Assembly (NCBI RefSeq): GCF_003289965.1
Contig: NZ_QMBQ01000001.1
Span: forward strand, 372,001 to 436,000
DNA length: 64,000 nt
Direction: 5' to 3'
DNA from: Mesorhizobium atlanticum
Lineage (GTDB): Bacteria; Pseudomonadota; Alphaproteobacteria; Rhizobiales; Rhizobiaceae
The notes under the pieces were generated by a model that was not told where the DNA came from, made no database searches, and was given only the letters and a program-made list of their open reading frames with translations. This document shows, piece by piece, positions 35,619 through 44,707 of the stretch (positions are counted from its first letter, which is position 1; the number at the start of each line of letters is the position of its first letter). The translations under genes were made by a program, and so were the position numbers.

Positions 35619-36133
35619 TTCTCGACGATCCTTATCGTGCGTCGGCGCGATGTGTCGTCGAGCAATCCTCGCAATTCCTCGCGGCCGCGCGCGATGCGCG
35701 ACATCAGCGTGCCGGCCGGCACGCCAAGGATGTTGGCGGCCTCGGCATAGGAAAAGCCCTCGATGGCGACCATCACCAACGCCGCGCGGCGATCGGGGCT
35801 GATCGCCTGCAAGGCATCCATGATCTCGCGCGAGGCGATGGTCTCGACCTGATCGGCGGGCGCGGCTTGGGCCTCACCGGCTTCGAGAGGCAGCATCGCC
35901 GCCTCGCCGCGCCGGTTGACCTTGCGCATCTGGTCGATGAACAAGTGATGCATGATCGTAAACAGCCACCTCCGGGGGCTTTCTCCAGTCTGCCAGTTGT
36001 CGAGCCGCACAAGCGCCCGCTCCAGGCAGTCCTGGACAAGGTCGTCGGCGGAATCGCGGTCGCGCAGCAGCGAGCGCGCATAGCGCCGCAACCGCGGTAT
36101 TTCGCTCAGGATCGCTGCCTTCTTGTCGTCCAT
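35615..36133 (-). CDS. ECF-type RNA polymerase sigma factor
   Basis: A 172-residue ECF sigma factor. Sigma2 (about 20-85) has DLVQDCLERALVRLDNW and the polymerase-binding stretch; sigma4 (about 115-165) has ALVMVAIEGFSYAEAANILGVPAGTLMSRIARGREEL. It probably reads the candidate promoter about 110 bp upstream and acts with the downstream anti-sigma factor. The signal is unknown; the regulon may include its own operon. Confidence 0.92.
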   Translation of the reverse strand: MDDKKAAILSEIPRLRRYARSLLRDRDSADDLVQDCLERALVRLDNWQTGESPRRWLFTIMHHLFIDQMRKVNRRGEAAMLPLEAGEAQAAPADQVETIASREIMDALQAISPDRRAALVMVAIEGFSYAEAANILGVPAGTLMSRIARGREELRGLLDDTSRRRTIRIVEK

Positions 36134-36241
36134 GACCGCTTGTTTCGTGGTCGCTTTCCATCCCGATAAAACGCGCCTTCCCGGCGCGGTGCAAGCAGTC
36201 AGCGCGAAGCGGCCGAACCGCTGCGATTACCCAAGCAAAGT

Positions 36242-36273
36242 GAATAACGCGGGCGCGGGCCGGTTTATTCCCG
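36242..36273 (-). promoter_or_regulatory. Candidate ECF-type autoregulated promoter
   Basis: On the minus strand, GGGAATAAACC is followed after about 12 bases by GCGTTATTC, upstream of the sigma gene. GGGAATAA resembles -35 elements of some ECF sigma factors (GGAA core), and the GAATAA/TTATTC pair also forms a 6-bp inverted repeat. The match is by eye and may be chance. Confidence 0.35.
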
Positions 36274-36293
36274 GCAATCGCGAGAAAACCTAA

Positions 36294-36707
36294 CTATCTC
36301 AAATCCGTGAGCAGGAAATCATTGCCTTTGTAGAGCAGCGGAGTGCCGAGAGCTTTCGCGCAGCCATAGGCAAAACAGTCACCCAAGTTCAGGTCAGCTT
36401 GGTGACCGACGGCCTTGCCATAATGAGCGCTGGCATCGATCGCACGCGAACCGATCTCGTCGCCAATCGGGACATTTTCCCCGCCAATTTCCACAATGAG
36501 TTGATCCACCAGGTCGCGAGCCTTGAGGAGTGCTTCAGCGGTCGGCTTGCGGGAACCCGCGCCGGCTTGCGCCAAAGCCTGCGTCGCTTCAAAACGGACC
36601 ATGGCAGAGACGTAGAAGTCGACAGGCCGGGAGAGTTGCTTGGATAATTCCTCCCAGCCCGGTTCCTGGTTGAGAATTGCGACGATCACCGAAGCGTCGA
36701 CAAACAT
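36294..36707 (-). CDS. vapC: VapC-family PIN toxin
   Basis: A 137-residue PIN-domain ribonuclease. MFVDASVIVAILN holds the first acidic residue (Asp4). A central acidic (E in FEATQALA) and the C-terminal LGDCFAYGCAKALGTPLLYKGNDF complete the D-E-D site. VapC toxins cleave tRNA or rRNA when the antitoxin is lost. The start at 36707 overlaps the vapB stop by one base (TGATG), so translation is coupled; the further-upstream start at 36719 is rejected. The target RNA is unknown. Confidence 0.92.
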   Translation of the reverse strand: MFVDASVIVAILNQEPGWEELSKQLSRPVDFYVSAMVRFEATQALAQAGAGSRKPTAEALLKARDLVDQLIVEIGGENVPIGDEIGSRAIDASAHYGKAVGHQADLNLGDCFAYGCAKALGTPLLYKGNDFLLTDLR

Positions 36708-36949
36708 CAGTCTTCCCACATCTCATCGGTGAATTTCTTCATATCGAAATCGGGATTGGGCAGACCGATCTTCTTCGCCTCCGCTTGAAGCCGCGCAATC
36801 CGATCGCGCAGCGGCACCTTGGCGCGATTGCGTTCCAGTTCGTGAATAAGGGCTGTCCGCACCGCCTCAGTCTTGCTCAGTGCGTTTGTTTCACGCTGCA
36901 ATTTTGCGGCCAGAGCATCGACTTCATCGTCACGTATGTAGAGCGGCAT
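36707..36949 (-). CDS. vapB: VapB-family antitoxin (Rv0623-like)
   Basis: An 80-residue antitoxin. The N-terminus MPLYIRDDEVDALAAKLQRETN carries the ribbon-helix-helix DNA-binding segment, and NALSKTEAVRTALIHELERN follows as in Rv0623-like VapB. The acidic tail PDFDMKKFTDEMWED is the expected toxin-binding part. It is the first gene of the pair; the ATG lies just inside the operator-like repeat. The antitoxin should repress its own promoter. Confidence 0.9.
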   Translation of the reverse strand: MPLYIRDDEVDALAAKLQRETNALSKTEAVRTALIHELERNRAKVPLRDRIARLQAEAKKIGLPNPDFDMKKFTDEMWED

Positions 36950-36975
36950 TTGAATATCCTCTTCTGAATATTCAA
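36950..36975. promoter_or_regulatory. vapBC operator candidate
   Basis: TTGAATAT (36950-36957) is repeated inversely as ATATTCAA (36968-36975) with a 10-bp spacer, and TGAATATTCA (36965-36974) is itself a perfect palindrome. It overlaps the ribosome-binding site (AGAGGAT) and the region right before the vapB ATG. Its A+T-rich form and place suit autoregulation by VapB/VapBC. Confidence 0.65.
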
Positions 36976-36998
36976 TATATACAGCATCAGATATCCGA

Positions 36999-39769
36999 TC
37001 AGGAAATCTCCCTGCTCTCTCGCGCGGCCCGCGTCAGCAGCCGCTGGTAGAATAGGCCGATGCCGATCAGCACGGCGCCAAGGCCGATGAAGGAGAGCGC
37101 GCGCAGCACGCCTTCGAGTTCCGACATGTCGAAGAGGAAGACCTTGACCACCGCCACCGCGATCAGCACCGCGGAGGCGATACGCAGCACCTGCGATTTC
37201 AGCCAGACGCCGGCGGTGAGCAGCGCCACGCCGATGACCAGCCACAGCGCCGAATAGGTGTAGGTCTCGAGCTGGCCGAGCCCACTCCACAAGGCGATGA
37301 ACTCACCCTTGAACAAGCGACGCACCGAGAGCGTGGCATAAGCGAAGGCAAGCAAGGCAGCGACCAGCGCCAGCATCGCCGCATACCATCGCGGGCGCTT
37401 GTCGCGGACATAGAGCGCCAGCGCGCCGGCGGCGACCGCCGGCAGCAGATAGGCTAGGAACAGAAGGTTGAAGACCGGGATCGTGCCCGTCGACTCGTCC
37501 GTCAGCAGCGGGTTCAGCACGACGAAATGCTGGACCGCGATCAAGCCTGCCGAGACCACGCCGGCAACCATCGAGCCATAACGCAAAACCGAGCTCGGCG
37601 AGCGCATGTCGATGGCGACCAGTATGGCGCCGGCGCCGAGCGCGATCAGCGTGTAGATCGCCTGTTCGGCAAGGGTGACCGCGCCGGTGTCGATGACGCC
37701 GCCATGCATGGCATGGCGCACCAGCATGGCGATGGTTAGCAGCGCGAACAGCGCCGAGGCCGCCTCCATGGCAAGGCGCGGCCTGCCGCTGGTGGTGCGT
37801 GCGAGTTGCCAGGCGGCGAAGCCGAAGGCGAGCGCCGGCACGCCATAGCCCGGCAGCAGCCAGTTGAAGACCGGCGTCCTCGACAGAAACGCCGCGCCGA
37901 CGATGGTCGGATCGAAGGCGACGCGGCCGAGCACCGCAATCGCCGCGCCCACCGCGATCCAGCCCAGCACGGGGTAAGAGCGCCAGCGCGTGGCCAGCGC
38001 CGGCAGAATGGCGGCGGCGCCAAGCAGCATGGTCGTCCAGCCCGAGCCGAAGGCCATGTGCAGCATCAGCAAGCCGGCGACGCCGGCGCCGCCGAGCGCG
38101 AACGACACGGCTGGGCCGCCGGTCAGCGGCGGCTGCTCGGCGCGCGCGATCCATTCGCCGCCGACGGCAAAGACGAGCATCAGCAGCAGGGCCGGCAGCG
38201 CGTAGCCGAAGTCGCGGTCGATATCGCCGAAGGTCAGCCACAGCGCGGTCAGCACCACCAGCGGGGGAATGACGCCCCAGGCCGCCCAGCAAGCCGCGCG
38301 CAGCGGAGCGGTGGCGGCGAAGCGGCGCGCCGCCCAGAAGCCGGCGGCAAGGAAGACCAGGCCGAGCGCGATGCCGATGCGGAAAGTCAGCGCATCGGAC
38401 GATGCCAAAGGCTGGGCGTCCAGCCCGACATCGAGCGCACCGGCGCCGATGATGGCGGGCGGGATGATGCCGAGATAGATCAGCACTGTGGCGATGCCGG
38501 CGGCGAAGACCAGCGGAAGCGCGCGCGGCCGGTAGAGCGCCACCGCGACCAGCGCGGCCAAAAGGATGGCGCCGTGCAAGGCATCGCCGGCGTTGGCAAA
38601 AGCCGGATCGACAGACAGGCCCAGCGCGCTCAGGGCGATGAAGAAGCCGGGCACGATCGATGGCCAGTCGAAGCCTCGCGCCGCTTCGCCGCGGCCAGTG
38701 GTGAAGAACGGGGCGAGCCAGACCAGGGCAAGCACGGCCAGCGTGGCGAGGCTGATGAACAGGACCGCGGCGAGGTTCACGTCCGGCGCGTCGACCATAT
38801 AGAGGATGGTCCAGATGCCGGCGCCGGCGAACGCGGCTGCCATGAGCGCCTTCCAGTCGCGGATGCGGGCAGTTGCCGCGCTCGCCGCAAGCACGATCGC
38901 CAGATAGACGAACAGGGCCCAGGGATTGGGCGCCTGCGATGCCACCAGCGCCGGCGTGACCATGGCGCCGACAAGGCCGATGCCGGCCAGCGCCAGGCCA
39001 TGCACCAGCGAGGCCCCGATGGTGGCGACGCCGATGACGCCAAGCAGCGCGAAGGCGGTCGCCGGCCCGATAAAGCCATAGACGCCATGCGCGGCATAGA
39101 CCGTGCCGAACAGGATGAAGGCGCCGGCAGCCGTCAGGATCGAGGGGATATAAGCGCCGGCGGCGCCCTGCACCGGCACCCTGAAGCCGGTGCGGCGGAT
39201 GAATTCGGCGCCGGCAATCAGCGCGAGACCAAGGATACCGGCCATCGCGAGGCGCACCCCTGGCCGAAAATGCCGGCCTCGATCGTGTAGCGGATCAGGA
39301 ACAAGCCGCCCAACGCCAGCGCGATGCCGCCGACCCAGACCGCCCAGCGCGTGCCCAGCGCCGTTTCGACATCGGTCTGGCGCGCCGCCTTGGCGGGCGC
39401 CGGCGTCGCGGCCACAGTGGGGGGTTGCGCCGGTTCGATCGGCTTGGCGGATTGCGCCGCGACTGACTGGGCCTTCGTCCAGGGTCCGGCCACGGCCTCG
39501 CCTTCGGCGGCCTCGGGCTTTGCGACGACCTCCTCGGCCGCGGTCGTGCCGTCGGCCAACGGCGTGGCAGGCGCCGCGGCTGCCTTGATTTCCCCGGGAA
39601 GACCTTCCTGCGCGGCGTCCGCCTTGGGCGCGGACAGCGAAGCTCCCGACTGCACCAGGCCGCGCAGGATGCCGAGCTCGCGCTCGACCAGCGCGATGCG
39701 GTTCTGCTGTCGTGAAACGATGACGAAAAGAGCTATGACGGCGGCAATGGCGATCAGGCTGAAAAACAT
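36999..39769 (-). pseudogene. DUF2339 membrane protein gene split by a frameshift
   Basis: The start is at 39769 (MFFSLIAIAAVIALFVIV, a membrane anchor), followed by a Pro/Ala-rich linker, then GTRWAVWVGGIALALGGLFLIRYTIEAGIFGQG. The frame breaks at the run CCCC at 39257-39260 (plus strand) and resumes as VRLAMAGILGLALIAGAEF with about 750 more residues, mostly hydrophobic with more than 20 predicted helices. DUF2339 proteins are large polytopic membrane proteins with this order. One extra G would restore an intact ~923-residue protein, so this is either a real lesion or an assembly error. Function unknown; monocistronic. Confidence 0.8.
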
Positions 39770-40031
39770 GGTGGTTTCCCTCAAAACCAGACCAGTCGTG
39801 GCCAACAAATGCGGCAACGAAGCGACTGGCTCAAATCAGCGTCTTGCCAATTAACAAGATCGGGCCGACTAACAAGATCGAGCATGTTTCGCGGCCGATT
39901 GCCAGCAACTTGCCGGTTTATCCGCCGTCGAGCCCCAACACTGCCCGCATGGCGGGCGGGATCGCGCGACGTCGGCCGCGAAATACTCGCGCTAGTCTCG
40001 CGCGATCAGAAGCAATGCCGTGGGGTGACCG

Positions 40032-40496
40032 ATGCCGCAGCGAAGTGCCGGCCTGCTGATCCACAGACACATAGGCGGGGTGTTCGAATTTCTGCTCGTC
40101 CATCCAGGCGGTCCGTTCTGGGCACGCAAGGATGAAGGCGCGTGGTCGATCCCGAAGGGACTGATCGGCGACAATGAGGATGAGCTCGAGGCCGCCAAAC
40201 GGGAAGCCGAGGAGGAGCTCGGCGTCGCCATCGACGGCGACTTCCGGCCGCTCGGCAGCTACAGGCAGCCGGGCGGCAAGATCGTGGTGGCGTGGAGCGT
40301 CGAGGCCGATGTCGACACAAACGCCATCAAGAGCAACATGTTCACCATGGAGTGGCCGCCGAAATCGGGAAAGATGAAGGCGTTCCCCGAAGTGGATCGG
40401 GCCGGCTGGTTTTCGTTGCCCGAAGCCGGCGTCAAGATCCTGAAAGGCCAGCGCGCCATGCTCGACGATTTCCTGGAACGGCGGGGCGCCGATTAG
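40032..40496 (+). CDS. NUDIX hydrolase (diadenosine-polyphosphatase-like)
   Basis: A 154-residue NUDIX protein. It begins MPQRSAGLLIHRHIGGVFEFLLVHPGG and includes KGLIGDNEDELEAAKREAEEELGV (about residues 42-65), a NUDIX box in which the box E/REEL pattern is extended by two residues compared with the canonical box. It resembles the family often annotated as NUDIX hydrolases acting on Ap4A-type or other dinucleoside polyphosphates. Monocistronic, with a probable promoter in the 215 bp upstream. Convergent with the thioesterase gene (6-bp gap). Confidence 0.8.
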   Translation: MPQRSAGLLIHRHIGGVFEFLLVHPGGPFWARKDEGAWSIPKGLIGDNEDELEAAKREAEEELGVAIDGDFRPLGSYRQPGGKIVVAWSVEADVDTNAIKSNMFTMEWPPKSGKMKAFPEVDRAGWFSLPEAGVKILKGQRAMLDDFLERRGAD

Positions 40497-40501
40497 TTCC
40501 C

Positions 40502-41020
40502 TCACCGCGCCGCGAGATTGCCGACCGGGAAGATCGAGCAGGTCTCGGTGCCGAAGGCAAGGAGCTTGCCGTTGCCATCCTTCAGCGTTGCTTCGGAGAC
40601 GGCCAGCGTGCGGCCCTTGTGGATGACCTTGCCCTCGCAGATCACCTCGCCCGTCCTCGGCATGATCGGCCGCGTCAGGTTCACCTTGAACTCCGCCGTG
40701 GTATAGGCCTCACCCTTTTCAAGCAGGGTATGGACCGCGCAGCCAAGCGCGGAATCGAGGAGGGTTGCCGCCCAGCCGCCATGCACGGTGCCCAGGGGGT
40801 TGAGGTAGCGCTCGCTCGGCATGCCCCGAAACACCGCACGTCCTTCCGACACTTCGGTCAAGATGAAGCCAAGCTGATGGGAAATCGGCGGCGCCGGATA
40901 TGCGCCGGCCGCAAGGCGTTGCAGCAGCTCGAGCCCGGTGTATTTCTGGATATCGTCATGCGGAACCGTGCCAAGGCCGAGCGGCGAGACCCGGCCTGGA
41001 TAAAGCTCGACTTCGCTCAC
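40502..41020 (-). CDS. PaaI-family hotdog thioesterase
   Basis: A 172-residue acyl-CoA thioesterase of the hotdog fold. The signature NPLGTVHGGWAATLLDSALGCAVHTLL (about residues 74-100) carries the HGG and the catalytic acidic-residue position seen in PaaI proteins. It uses GTG at 41020, which overlaps the TAG of recO by one base, giving translational coupling. The true substrate is likely an aryl- or acyl-CoA; whether it belongs to phenylacetate metabolism is unclear, since no other paa gene is near. Confidence 0.85.
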   Translation of the reverse strand: MSEVELYPGRVSPLGLGTVPHDDIQKYTGLELLQRLAAGAYPAPPISHQLGFILTEVSEGRAVFRGMPSERYLNPLGTVHGGWAATLLDSALGCAVHTLLEKGEAYTTAEFKVNLTRPIMPRTGEVICEGKVIHKGRTLAVSEATLKDGNGKLLAFGTETCSIFPVGNLAAR

Positions 41021-41790
41021 TATGTGGCCCCTCCGCTGGATTCGCTGCCGATCGCCTTCAACGCCGCATGATGCCGGCGCAGCGCGGCGAGGAAGCCGGC
41101 GCGGGCATCGGGCGGCTCGAGGCCGCGGGGCTCGTAGACATGGCGGGTGAGGAAGAAGCCGCTCAGCCGGAAGGCATCCTCGAGCGCCGCCGCGTCGGCG
41201 CGCAGGCCGGAGCCGCGCTGCAGGAAGGCCGGCAGCGCCAGCATCTTGTCGTGCCAGGCAGCGCCCGCCGCGCGCGAAACGGCGCGGCCGGATTTCGGCG
41301 AGACATAGGCGAGGTCCTGCCTGGAGCCGGTCGCCGCGCATTGGCTGAGGTCGAGGCCGAAGCCCAATTCGTCGAGGATGAGCAGTTCGAAGCGTGCCAC
41401 CAGCTCGCCCGCCGCATCGGCATCGCTGAGATGGGCAATCATCACGGCAAGCGCCTCGTAGAGGCCGCCATGGGCGTCGCGCTCGGGCAGGAGCCTCAGA
41501 TGCGCGGCCATGGTCTGCAGACCGTAGACGGCGACCGCGCTGTCCATCAGCCGCGCGGCATTCATCTCGATCGCCTCGGCCTGGAAGACGCCGAGATGCT
41601 CGTCGAGCCGCGCCCGCCACAAGAGGTCGACGCGGTTGCCGGGCTGCAGGACCGGCTGCTGCTTGCGCGAGCGCCCTCCCCGCACTAGGCCGAGATGGCG
41701 GCCATGGGTGCGCGTCATCACCTCGAGGATGGCGCTGGTTTCGCCATGCCTGCGAGTGCCGAGAACGATTCCCTCGTCGCGCCATTCCAT
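41020..41790 (-). CDS. recO: DNA repair protein RecO
   Basis: A 256-residue RecO, which loads RecA in the RecFOR pathway. The OB-fold start [39 protein letters not shown] and the helical C-terminal half ([23 protein letters not shown]...) are typical. The cysteine set for the zinc finger is not obvious here. In rhizobia recO commonly follows era; here they are about 2.9 kb apart with a foreign-looking cassette between. Overlaps the thioesterase start by one base. Confidence 0.9.
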   Translation of the reverse strand: MEWRDEGIVLGTRRHGETSAILEVMTRTHGRHLGLVRGGRSRKQQPVLQPGNRVDLLWRARLDEHLGVFQAEAIEMNAARLMDSAVAVYGLQTMAAHLRLLPERDAHGGLYEALAVMIAHLSDADAAGELVARFELLILDELGFGLDLSQCAATGSRQDLAYVSPKSGRAVSRAAGAAWHDKMLALPAFLQRGSGLRADAAALEDAFRLSGFFLTRHVYEPRGLEPPDARAGFLAALRRHHAALKAIGSESSGGAT

Positions 41791-41937
41791 GGGCGGAGCT
41801 TTTCACCGATCGGGAGGCGAAATCAAGGACACGAGCGGCCCGCCAGCCAATCGTCGGCTTTCGGGCTCGTTGGAGATTTTCATTGGCTGCGTCGCGAATG
41901 GCAGCAATGCGAGAGCCGGACGAGGATGTTCGTCTCT

Positions 41938-42843
41938 CTATTCCAGATACGGCGTCAGTACATCTTCGATCCATTTCATGAATGCGCGGACTCGGCGCGA
42001 CAAGTTGCTCCGATGTGCCACGACGAGGGACACGGGGAGCGCCCGGCGACGAAAATCGGGTATGATCTCCACAAGCGCACCACTCTCCAAGTATCGGCCA
42101 ATCCCCAAGAGTGGCGCCTGAATCAGGCCAAGGCCGGCGAGGGCGGCGGCTTCGTAGTTCTGAGCGCTGTTGACGTGTAGCGCACCTGGTAACTGAAGCG
42201 TCGCGTAGCTGTCGCCGTCCGGATATTCCCATCCAATGGGTCTTGCGCCCAGCATCGTCGAAAAATGAACTGTCCGATGTTCCTGACGCTGGAGATCTTC
42301 TATCGATCGAGGGACGCCATAGCGCGCCAGATAGGCAGGACTGGCGGCGTTGACCATGCGTAACTCGCCCAGTGGACGGGCAATCAGTGTCTCGTCTCTT
42401 ATGGGCCCAAGCCGCAATACACAGTCGAACCCCTCCTGAACCAGATCGACTTGCCGATCCGTACTCGACAGCTCGAGCTCCAACTCGGGATGCGTCGCTA
42501 TGAAATCCGGCAAGGCTGGCACGATCGTAGTGCGCGCCACCTCAGTCGGAAGATCGACCCGTAAACGCCCACGAAGTGCCACACGATCGCCTGCGAACAT
42601 TGAGTGTAGATCATCGACTTCAGCAAGCAGATCGCGGGCGCGGGCATGAAATGCCCGTCCGTCCTCTGTCAACAGCACGCTGCGCGTCGTCCGGTGCAGG
42701 AGTCTGACGCCGACATCTTCTTCCAGTTTCCTGACCGCCGTTGAGGCCCTCCCTTTTTGGATGCCCAGGCTATCCGCCGCGCGGGTGAAGCTCCCCATTT
42801 CCGCGACCGTGTTGAAAATGAGGACGGGTTCAAGATTCTGCAT
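41938..42843 (-). CDS. LysR family transcriptional regulator
   Basis: A 301-residue LysR regulator. The HTH spans about residues 1-62 (PVLIFNTVAEMGSFTRAADSLGIQKGRASTAVRKLEED) and the effector-binding domain about 88-295. It closely fits the group with a C-terminal segment LVVAHRSNLSRRVRAFMKWIEDVLTPYLE, seen in regulators of NAD(P)H-quinone/aldehyde stress genes. It is divergent from the DoxX/NmrA pair and likely controls it. Together they form the cassette between era and recO. Confidence 0.9.
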   Translation of the reverse strand: MQNLEPVLIFNTVAEMGSFTRAADSLGIQKGRASTAVRKLEEDVGVRLLHRTTRSVLLTEDGRAFHARARDLLAEVDDLHSMFAGDRVALRGRLRVDLPTEVARTTIVPALPDFIATHPELELELSSTDRQVDLVQEGFDCVLRLGPIRDETLIARPLGELRMVNAASPAYLARYGVPRSIEDLQRQEHRTVHFSTMLGARPIGWEYPDGDSYATLQLPGALHVNSAQNYEAAALAGLGLIQAPLLGIGRYLESGALVEIIPDFRRRALPVSLVVAHRSNLSRRVRAFMKWIEDVLTPYLE

Positions 42844-42965
42844 TTTCGCCTCGGAATTGTTTCCTAAAAAGAGAACAGTTGGTTCGTTTCCTCAGCGTTT
42901 ATCACAGCTAGGAGGCACAGTAAGCTTTGAATATGGGATCCCCCGTCGGAGAGCGAGAGTAACAA

Positions 42966-43388
42966 GTGTCCGAAACCATGAACCTTCATCAGATACCTGA
43001 AACTACGGCCTTGCATCGCGCCCTGTGGGCCGGCCGGATAATGAGCGCGTTTGTCGTTGTCGCTCTGGCGGCAGACGGCATGATCCAACTTTTCGCGCCA
43101 GCACAGATCGCGAGCGTGTTGCAGGAAACTGGGTTCGCGATGGGCCTGACCCGTGTCGTGGGTCCGATCATACTCGCCTGCGCCATCCTTTACGCCATCC
43201 CGGCCACCGCCGTCCTCGGCGCGATCCTGGTGACGGGTTTTTTGGGAGGCGCCATCTGCGCTCATGTCCGCATTGGTGAATTGGGGTCGGCGCCGGAAAT
43301 CATTTCCCTGCTTCTGGGTGCAATGACATGGGGCGGCCTTTACGCGCGTGATGCCCGTATCCGGGCCATTCTACCGCTCATCCATTGA
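42966..43388 (+). CDS. DoxX-like small membrane protein
   Basis: A 140-residue protein with four hydrophobic segments (about 22-44, 65-84, 87-105 and 110-128), related to DoxX/DUF4345-type small membrane proteins. The segment TALHRALWAGRIMSAFVVVALAADGMIQLFAP is DoxX-like. The GTG start at 42966 has GGAGAGCGAGAG upstream; an ATG at 42978 lacks a clear site. It sits 45 bp ahead of the NmrA gene and is probably in the same transcript. Confidence 0.75.
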   Translation: MSETMNLHQIPETTALHRALWAGRIMSAFVVVALAADGMIQLFAPAQIASVLQETGFAMGLTRVVGPIILACAILYAIPATAVLGAILVTGFLGGAICAHVRIGELGSAPEIISLLLGAMTWGGLYARDARIRAILPLIH

Positions 43389-43433
43389 ACCAGCCGGGGC
43401 AGTGCTCTGTCCCTCAACATCAGGAGAAAACAC

Positions 43434-44306
43434 ATGTTTTTAGTAATGGGAATCACAGGAAAGGTGGGCGGCGCAACGGCAGAACATCTGTTGGCGCACG
43501 GCAAGAAAGTACGCGCACTGGTCCGCAATCGCGAGAAGGCGTCAAGCTGGGCGAACCAGGGCGTGGAACTGGTTGACGGCGATTGGAATGATCCGGCAGC
43601 CATCGAGCAGGCGCTCAAAGGCGTCGAAGGCGCGTTCGTCATGTTGCCGGCCGTCTGGACGCCCTCGCCTGACTACAGAGAAGCAAAGGGCGTGATTTCG
43701 AACTATGTCTCAGCACTCACCAAGGCAGCGCCGCCACGGCTGGTAGCGCTTTCGTCGATGGGTGCCAACAGGACCAGCGGGCTGGGGATGATCACGGCCT
43801 TGTCGCTTCTGGAGCAAGGTTTTCGCGACCTGATATCGCCAATCGCATTTGTGCGCGCAGGCGGATTCTTCGAAAATTTTCTTTACGGCTTGCAGGTTGC
43901 GCAGGGCGGAACGCTGCCGGTCTACTACAATCCGACAAACCGGAAATCGACCATGGTCGCGACGAACGACATCGGCGCGGAGATCGCAGCCCTTTTGACC
44001 GGGCCAGCGTGGTCAGGGCGGCGCATCGTGGAGATTGGTTCGATGGTGACCGCGGATGAAGTCGCGGAGCAATTGGGTGAAATCCTGAACCTTGACGTGA
44101 AAGCCTTTGCAATCCCGCGTTCTGGGTGGGCGGAAGCATTCGAGCAATTCGGCATCCCGAAGGGCCACTCCGGACCTGCCGAAGAAATGTTTGAGGCCGT
44201 GAATGCCGGATGGATGGACCTCGGCGTCGCGGGTACGGAGCACGTAGCGGGTACGATGTCCGCACGCGATGTATTCGAGGCTGCACAAAACGCCGCCAAG
44301 GCGTAG
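43434..44306 (+). CDS. NmrA-like NAD(P)-binding protein
   Basis: A 290-residue NmrA/HSCARG-type protein. The Rossmann start is unusual: MFLVMGITGKVGGATAEHLLAHGKKVRALVR has GITGKVGG in place of the classical TGxxGxxG. The middle contains LVALSSMGAN and SPIAFVRAGGFFENF, and the end has EEMFEAVNAGWMDLG. NmrA-like proteins sense NADP(H) state or reduce quinones. Ribosome-binding site ATCAGGAGA just upstream. It probably acts with the DoxX-like protein under the divergent LysR regulator. Confidence 0.85.
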   Translation: MFLVMGITGKVGGATAEHLLAHGKKVRALVRNREKASSWANQGVELVDGDWNDPAAIEQALKGVEGAFVMLPAVWTPSPDYREAKGVISNYVSALTKAAPPRLVALSSMGANRTSGLGMITALSLLEQGFRDLISPIAFVRAGGFFENFLYGLQVAQGGTLPVYYNPTNRKSTMVATNDIGAEIAALLTGPAWSGRRIVEIGSMVTADEVAEQLGEILNLDVKAFAIPRSGWAEAFEQFGIPKGHSGPAEEMFEAVNAGWMDLGVAGTEHVAGTMSARDVFEAAQNAAKA

Positions 44307-44707
44307 GTCCGAGTCAGATCAGGCATAGACGGAGACTTCCTGCCTCCGCGGTCGGACGCGAGGCGGGAAGCGCTCAACAGTTCAAAGTAACGCGAAGCGT
44401 CTCCACCCCCGCCTAATCTTCTGAGTCTCCCGGAGATTTAGTTGTTTCTGTCTTGTTATGCCCGCGTTCGGTGGTGCGAAATTCAAGACTTCTGCAAGGC
44501 GGGCTAGAACCCGTGATATCAATAGGTTGGCGTCTTTCTAAGCCGTGCTCGCTATTGGGCCTTTTCAACCATAGCGGACCAACTGCTTTCGGCCCAATCA
44601 AGACGTCGGGCCCCTCGGGGGCTAGTTCCTGGCGCTAGACTGTCTTTTCGGCCCGCACCGTCGCGTCGATTAATTGGTCACATGTAGATGAGCGTGGCTT
44701 GCCCGGC
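44307..44707. other. Unexplained 401-bp spacer at the era-proximal end of the cassette
   Basis: No gene, tRNA or known RNA was recognised. The region is A+T-richer than its neighbours in parts (gattaattggtcacatgtag at 44667-44687). It has a short hairpin gcccctcgggggc at about 44609-44621 without a T run. Frames on both strands are short and without recognisable similarity. It may hold remnants of whatever brought the LysR/DoxX/NmrA cassette in. Confidence 0.4.

Noticed and set aside
37806..39290. A 494-codon plus-strand frame opposite the DUF2339 gene
   Set aside because: Composition is low-complexity (Gln/Glu/Asp/Arg-rich), as expected for an antisense shadow of a hydrophobic protein.
44307..44707. 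A tRNA or integrase attachment site in the unexplained spacer
   Set aside because: No cloverleaf, T-arm (GGTTCGA) or CCA end was found, and no integrase is in the window.
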